The notes under the pieces were generated by a model, which did no database searches, had not been told where the DNA came from, and worked only from the letters and a program-made list of their open reading frames with translations. Positions 58,089-64,000 of a stretch of 64,000 bases of DNA are shown here, piece by piece (positions within the stretch are counted from its first letter, which is position 1; every line of letters starts with the position of its first letter). The position numbers and the translations under genes are program-made. This DNA comes from Sycon ciliatum (Eukaryota > Porifera > Calcarea > Leucosolenida > Sycettidae): assembly GCF_964019385.1 (NCBI RefSeq), contig NC_088644.1, positions 42,123,624 to 42,187,623 of the forward strand, written 5' to 3'.

Positions 58089-59141
58089 TTTGTGAAAAAG
58101 GTAACCAGAACCGTCTACCAACTTCGACTATTCCGCCAAGTCAAGGGCAAGAAAATCATGCTGGCTCCGGCACCTGACATTCCTGGTGTTAAGGTCACCT
58201 CTGTGCTTGGTCGAGGAGGTTTCGGTGACGTATGGTTAGCAAAATGGGATCAGCCAGCTCTGGGATACGGACCTCCACTCAACGTCGCCGTTAAAGTCCC
58301 CAACATGGGGGCACGATCAAGCAGTCGATTGAGAAGGTCATTCCTCCGAGAAAGTCTCATTGCCGTCAATCTCAAACATCCTAATATCGTGGAAGTACAT
58401 ATGGCATCGGAGTACCAAGGACTTCCTTTCATCATCATGGAGCTAGTTGATCAAGGTAGCTTCAAGGAGTACGTCCGCCGACTCCGAGGTCGAGCCATCG
58501 TGTCAGGCGGTCAGCGACGATGTAAGATGTGTGAAGGAATAGCGGAGGGCATGAAGTACTTGGAGTCCAAGCGGATGGTGCACCGCGATTTGGCAGCGCG
58601 CAACATTCTCGTTACACGTGACCTAGTGTGCAAAATCACTGACTTCGGCCTAACTCGACAAATGACTGGACAGGTGCTCTCGGCTACGACTGGGCAAGCC
58701 AGCAGCTCGCTAACACGCCGTGTATATTCTTACGTAGCCGGTAATCCTGAGACGACTGCCGTACCGCTGCTGTGGAGCGCACCAGAGAGCTTCTTCGGTT
58801 TTTCCACCACCAAGTCTGATGTCTGGAGCTTTGGCGTGGTCTTGTGGGAAGCCATGACATTCGGGGAAGACCCGTATTTGGACATGGCGGGTATCCGGGG
58901 CGCACAGGGCCAGGTCAGTCCAGTGGAGTTTCGCAGACTTCTCGACAACGGCGTGCGACTGCCGCAGCCTCCCGGTTGCAGTGAAGCCATCTATAAAATA
59001 ATGCGAAGCACCTGGGAACTGGAGCCACACAAACGGCCAACCTTCAGCAAACTCTCAGATCATCTGCGATTCCTCACAGATAACTGGGCTCCTTTCGTCC
59101 GACCTGATGGATGGAACCATCTAAGAGATCAACAGGCATAA
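58089..59141 (+). CDS. Protein tyrosine kinase domain (single exon or terminal exon)
   Basis: The frame is open from 58089; the first in-frame ATG is 58158 (MLAPAPDIPGVKV), giving 327 aa. The domain shows the glycine loop GRGGFGDV, VAVKVP with the catalytic Lys, a helix C Glu (in SFLRESLI), HRDLAARN (the tyrosine-kinase catalytic loop), DFGLTRQ, LLWSAPESFF, SDVWSFGVVLWEAMTFGEDPY and the late HKRPTF Arg. All catalytic residues are present. No transmembrane segment, SH2 or SH3 is visible. The domain fills the whole ORF, so ligand-binding or adaptor parts would be in upstream exons (acceptor candidates at about 58051, 58088 and 58108), or this is a retrocopy. Family within the tyrosine kinases not resolved. 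Confidence 0.8.
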   Translation, partial: FVKKVTRTVYQLRLFRQVKGKKIMLAPAPDIPGVKVTSVLGRGGFGDVWLAKWDQPALGYGPPLNVAVKVPNMGARSSSRLRRSFLRESLIAVNLKHPNIVEVHMASEYQGLPFIIMELVDQGSFKEYVRRLRGRAIVSGGQRRCKMCEGIAEGMKYLESKRMVHRDLAARNILVTRDLVCKITDFGLTRQMTGQVLSATTGQASSSLTRRVYSYVAGNPETTAVPLLWSAPESFFGFSTTKSDVWSFGVVLWEAMTFGEDPYLDMAGIRGAQGQVSPVEFRRLLDNGVRLPQPPGCSEAIYKIMRSTWELEPHKRPTFSKLSDHLRFLTDNWAPFVRPDGWNHLRDQQA

Positions 59142-59609
59142 TCTTGAACATGGCAGCGCACTCTAAATTCCACACTTAAAAAAATTGACAACAGAAAGGT
59201 TATGATCAATTGCCATATCGATTTCAACAGAGAATACCCCCCCCCCCCCGTTCCACCGATAATTGAATTCCTATTGATTCCGACGTTGATTTCATACTGA
59301 CTAAACGAATTATTTTTCATCTTTCACGCTACCTGTTGGTGACTAATTGCATGCTTTCTTTCCCTCCGCCTCATTTCTTTCCACGAAATTTGCGTTGGGA
59401 GTAGTCACAACACGAAACTTCACTACAAGTCATGATTCGTTTACTTGCTCGCGAGATAAGAGAGATTGCGCTCTCCAGTGGCGTTCCAACACATGGCCGA
59501 AATGCGAGTAATAGGCATACTAGTGATTGGCGGTGATTTCCGGGCTGAGATGTTCTTCTCTCTTTCTTTGTCTGTGTCTGTGTCTGTGTCTGTGTCTCTC
59601 TGTCTGTCG

Positions 59610-59610
59610 G

Positions 59611-59650
<40 letters not shown>

Positions 59651-59671
59651 AACCCTCTCTAACCCTCTCTA

Positions 59672-59767
<96 letters not shown>

Positions 59768-59905
59768 TCTAACTCTCTCTCTCTCTCTCTAACCCTCTCT
59801 AACTCTCTCTCTCTCTCTCTAACCCTCTCTAACTCTCTCTCTCTCTAACCCTCTCTAACTCTCTCTCTCTCTCTCTCTCTAACCCTCTCTAACCCTCTCT
59901 GTCTC
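59610..59905 (+). repeat. (CT)n with interspersed AACCCTCTCT units
   Basis: CT microsatellite broken by many TAACCCTCTC/TAACTCTCTC units, many spaced at multiples of ten bases. Preceded by (TGTGTC)n at 59570-59600. Confidence 0.9.
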
Positions 59906-59909
59906 TCCT

Positions 59910-61720
59910 GGGCAAGGGCAGGTTAATGCACGTAAACTGTAGGAAAGCAGAGTTCGTGTTCTTGAACAGCCGCTGTCTTGAGTACTCGAGTAGCATGGAC
60001 TTGTGAGACTGCGTCTAATGTGTTATTGGAAGTGATGCTGCCTGTTGGCCAATGTGTCGTCCATCAGGGCCAGGATTCGATCACTTAGCAAACATGTGCT
60101 GAATGGAGCTTCTTCGGGAATGTGATGACCATCACGTACGTAACATCGCGTATGTACGCGTATGTATGTATTATTAGAAAGTTCCAAGTGGTACAAACCT
60201 TGACCTCCCCAGTTGTCCTCTAGCTCTGTTCACTGCAGGTACACACGAATATTGATTGTACAGTGTGAGCATGCAGTTCTCGCCTTCACACTCCATTTCA
60301 CGCGGCATGGCGTCCACTTATCACCAAGCCATGCTACAGATGTAACATAATCACCACCTTCACACCGCTCACACTCGCTGACACTCTTCACACGGCTCAC
60401 ACTCGCTAGCAATCGTTCACAGCACACGCCGACATATTTAGAGACCCCATAGATCTTCTTCGGGGCACTGTGCAGATGTCCAAAGTCAGCAAAAGCCAAA
60501 CAAAGAGATGCTACTCTCACCACGACGACCACCACCACGGCACTGGTACAGTCATAATCATGCAGGGAGTCGCGAAAGCCAGGTTTTCATGACTTCCTGG
60601 TCATACCCATCATGACAGGTAAACAGCAGTTATTTTTTACTATGTTCACATTCCCAGCTCGAAAATAATAAAGGAAGACAATGGTACTGAGTTACATCCA
60701 ATCATATGTACATGTACATCCTGGGGAACCCTGGAACAGTACAATCATAACTATAGCGGGCTCAAAACGCAAGTGATCAAAGAATGTAAAGCTTTCCTTT
60801 TGATCTTGTCTCTTAGTGTTGTGACCTTTCCACAATATTGTGTTGCATTGTTTAAAAAAAAACCTTTGAGCAGGAAAAAAAATCAAAGAATGAGTAGTAC
60901 CCAATACATCGAAATAAGTATGTGTATGCACATACACAAACGCATGTGTGCCAACACATACGCACACGCACACATGCAAACGTTCACACATTCGTATATA
61001 TGCCAGTGGATCAAGTAAACACACACACACACACCATGTAGTGTATGTACCATGTTTACACCCATCGCAAGAGAAGCACGCAAATCTGCAAATGCACTGG
61101 ATGTGCACCCACAGATTTCCTCTTATAGCAACGATAGTGAACAAGATCTGAATGAGACAGATCAAGACTTGCGCCACATAACTGTCTAATCCACATCACT
61201 GGCGAAGCCATGTGAATCGACCACCAATACGACAAAACCATCAAAGTTTTTTCTCCAAAAACAACAAAAATAACTCCAAAGCACGAAAAAGGCCAAAAAC
61301 TAAACCAAGAACATATGCAATAACATGTTATTTAGAAAGACAGGACAAGTGAATAATTAGTCAGTCCATTGTTCATGATGGTCTCCGACGGTTACGTCGG
61401 CAAGCGAGCCTCCGCCACTGCCAAAGCAGCGTGGGACCACCAATGCACACCTGGTCTACACCACACGGAGTACATCGGCATAAAACGGCCAAGACAGTTA
61501 CCTATGCACACCCTACACTTGCTGGGGTAACCAGTATAGACAGCACGCTGTTTGATAGAAGCAGACACTAGAGGCACTGGTACCTTGAAGTGAAATTGGA
61601 GTTACTTTACCAACCAGCCTCGGCTACTGAGTACTGGGAACCCAGAGCCAATAGACATACCAACAACCTCAGCCATGAAAGCTATTATAGTAACGACACA
61701 CTGGATTGTGGAGCCGAAAC
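59910..61720. other. No supported gene
   Basis: Contains a tandem of cacac(g/t)gctcacactcgct type near 60362-60415, a short CA tract at 61018-61036 and ACACGCACAC-rich stretches. ORFs are short and of no recognisable family. Confidence 0.5.
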
Positions 61721-61726
61721 CAGTCC

Positions 61727-61769
<43 letters not shown>
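61727..61769 (+). repeat. (CA)n microsatellite
   Basis: About 20 CA units. Confidence 0.95.
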
Positions 61770-61771
<2 letters not shown>

Positions 61772-61892
61772 TGGAACCTTGCAACTGCCACCTAAAGGTG
61801 CTGCAGTGCCTCAAAGAGACAAGGAGGGCAGAGTTACTTCTTGCATTTGTGTTGAGCCAGGTACTGGAGACGTGTGAACTTCCCAGAGCAGG

Positions 61893-63870
61893 TCAGGCAT
61901 GGGATGGTGCGGCGCTCGGAGCCAGAGCTGCATGTTCTGCAGTTGCAGTTGTGCCGGCGGTGCCCAGCTTTGCTTTGCTCCGGAAATAGCGGTCACAGGT
62001 GTGGCAGTGGTACTGACATTGGCTGCAATCAGGTGGGCGAGGTGCAACTATCTCTGGAACTGGAGCGTCACCAAGGCTGGGGGAGCAGCTGTGCACAGCA
62101 AATCCACCTCGGCTAGCAAACCAACGATGGCACGTTTCGCACAACACAGCACCGGCCTGTTCATGGATTGGCTTCAGTCGCTCTTCCCTGCATTTGTGCC
62201 GCCGAAGTCCGCTTTCACTGGCGAAGAGTCGCTCACAGATCGCACAACACACTGACTTGGCTGTCGTTTCAAGGCGTAAGCGCCGTGCAACAATGGCATC
62301 CGAGATGGACTTGATCCACTCGCCACGTTCAGCTACGAGGTCGTAGAGTCTACCAACCGGTTTATAAACCGAACGCCTTGAGGTCATCGCGTACCACATC
62401 ACGCCATCGACGCAAATCCACCCTTGCTCCGGAACCATCTGTCGCACTGGTCGCAGTGACAACTTGCTGTTGGCTTACGGGTAGGGCACGCATAGCTGTA
62501 CACTTGTGTCGCTTCCTGTCACTTACACGACTGAAGGAGCGGTGACAAGTTTGGCACACAACCGGTGATGGTCGAGGTCTGTTCTGCTTGTCTGGCAGAC
62601 AACGGTAAGCCTTGCGCCATTTGGAGCGAGAAGAGGTGGCCACTTCATACCAGTCGTCAAGTGGTTTGACGTCACTCCGAACACAGTCTCGCCACCTTTT
62701 CCGCGGACCATGGGCAGGTCTCTTGTTTGGCAACGAACCGAACAGTAGAGCCTTCGGGATGCGCTCATCCTCCATCCTTGCCACATGACCAAGCCACTCA
62801 AGGCGACGTCTGCTGAGACGACACTCCATGTCCAAGTTATCTCCCCAGCGCTCCAGAACTTCAACATTAGTTATCCTGTCATTCCATACATCATCTTGAC
62901 GACTGATGCCCAGAATCGTGCGGACACAACGGAGATGAAAGACAGACAACGCATGAACATCAGCCTTTAGCGGTACCCAGCATTCGGACCCATAGAGCAG
63001 AGTCGACAGCACAAAAGCATTGTACACTGACCGCTTAATGGATATTGTCAGTGTTACATCGTGGAGTATCGGTTTCTTCAGAGCGCCAAACGCTTTGGCA
63101 GCTTGTGCAATCCGGGATGTGACATCATCATGACATCATCATGACATCATCATGACATCGGCCGTTGCTGTGTATATGTATGTTGGATCCAAGGTAACAA
63201 AAAGACGACACATGGGCAATATCCATAGTTCGAATCGCGAGCGGCTCTAGATCGTCGTTAGAGATGTTGGGGCCAGAGACCATGAACTTGGTTTTGGTGG
63301 CACTGACGGTGAGGCCAAAATCGCTGCATACATCCACAAATACCTCCAAGGCTGAAACTGCGGACTGGCGTGTCGCGGCCACAAGAGCGGAATCATCAGC
63401 AAACTGACACTCTGTCAGCTCCAGGGATCTATCACGGCGGCTACGGTGGTGGAGTAGCTTCCCATCTGGCTCGAAGAAGACCTATGCGCCTACCCCATGG
63501 ATAGGCTGCACGCGCTGGCGCCAACAATGCATCACTGCCCACATAAAGATGTTGAATAGGACATGGGCCATGCAACATCCCTGCCGCAAGCCGTTCGTCA
63601 CAGGGATGCCATGGGGTCAGCTTCAACATTCGACAGACGGAGAGTTGCGGTCATGCCGTCATGGAATGCACGGATAACAGTGATCAGCTTCTCAGGGACG
63701 CCAGCTTTTCGCAGTACTAACCACAGACACTCTCGCGGAACTGAGTCATAGGCTTTCTTCAGGTCAATGAAGATAAAGAAACACTTCTGCTCCTGCTCGT
63801 AGCTCTTTTCGATTAGTCGCCTTGTCGCAAAGATCATGTCAGCACACCCACGTCCTGTGCGGAAGCCACA
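61893..63870 (-). pseudogene. Decayed LINE ORF2 with C-terminal CxxC...HxC fingers
   Basis: Reading from the right edge: QCGFRTGRGCADMIFATRRL and FIFIDLKKAYDSVPRECLW (RT), a break, ALEVFVDVCSDFGLTVSATK with KTKFMV, a break with a short ATGACATCATC tandem at 63118-63160, then LYGSECWVPLKAD, LEWLGHVARM and RWRDCVRSDVKPL. After these come fingers CQTCHRSFSRVSDRKRHKC, CAICERLFASESGLRRHKC, CETCHRWFASRGGFAVHSC and CHTCDRYFRSKAKL. There are at least three frame breaks. RT and finger order suggest an RTE/CR1-related LINE with a finger-rich end. The 5' part lies outside the window. Confidence 0.7.
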
Positions 63871-63935
63871 TTGAGAGTCTGGTAGCACATCATCTAGTTT
63901 ATCAGCAAGTTGATGATGTGCTACCAGACTCTCAA
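63871..63935. repeat. Perfect 24-bp foldback at the LINE/CA junction
   Basis: ttgagagtctggtagcacat plus catc (63871-63894) is exactly inverted at 63912-63935 around a 17-base loop. The right arm is a reversed piece of the LINE followed at once by (CA)n. Confidence 0.85.
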
Positions 63936-63936
63936 T

Positions 63937-63967
63937 ACACACACACACACACACACACGCGCGCACA

Positions 63968-64000
<33 letters not shown>
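63937..64000 (+). repeat. (CA)n microsatellite to window end
   Basis: CA repeat with one CGCGCGCACACGTAC interruption, running off the window. Confidence 0.95.

Noticed and set aside
59641..59905. Internal telomeric array
   Set aside because: TAACCC occurs only as single units between CT runs, never as a TTAGGG-type tandem.

Overview
The window is eukaryotic and most likely from an invertebrate metazoan. A demosponge or other non-bilaterian marine animal is my guess, from the mix of a LIM-homeobox gene, an apparently intronless tyrosine-kinase exon, abundant Penelope-like elements (PLEs) and long CT, GT and GTT microsatellites. It contains no bacterial-style operons.

The host-gene core is a minus-strand LIM-homeodomain (LIM-HD) gene. 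Its coding exons can be joined in perfect phase: exon 1 (41385-41040), exon 2 (39560-39182), exon 3 with one LIM domain (38265-38009) and exon 4 with the homeodomain (37710-36764). This predicts about 642 aa. Downstream on the same strand lie further copies of its 3' half. Copy C (35032-33634) has exons 3 and 4 only and is broken. Copy B (26413-23493) has exons 2-4 with a 13-bp deletion just after the homeodomain. Copy A (2553 to beyond base 1) has exons 2-4 and is open as far as visible. The C/D junction lies exactly in the intron CT microsatellite at 35840/35841.

The copies are separated by dense mobile DNA. 2.7-21.3 kb holds a two-ORF LINE whose ORF1 and ORF2 overlap by ATGA, decayed LINEs, a TIR element, a 281-bp tandem array of a tRNA-derived SINE-like unit, foldback elements and three PLE insertions. 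One of these PLEs has an open RT plus GIY-YIG ORF between 430-bp inverted terminal arms. 27.1-32 kb holds LINE ends, a TIR element and an inverted pair of PLE arms around a LINE fragment.

The most striking signal is a set of hammerhead ribozyme (HHR) motifs found by reading the catalytic core and its three helices by eye. Four are complete type I HHRs (2953-2998, 26590-26633, 30913-30953, 39733-39776), and several more are degenerate. Two of the complete ones are paralogous, sitting in intron 1 of LIM-HD copies B and D. Five motifs (two of the complete ones and three degenerate) lie 39-46 bp downstream of a TATA-like box. One belongs to a 138-bp insertion with a 13-bp target-site duplication and empty sites in the paralogous copies.

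43.5-57.2 kb is a head-to-tail duplication of a 6-7.6 kb, apparently non-coding segment. 58.1-59.1 kb encodes a tyrosine-kinase domain. 61.9-64 kb is a decayed minus-strand LINE with C-terminal CxxC...HxC fingers, ending in a foldback and a CA repeat at the window edge.
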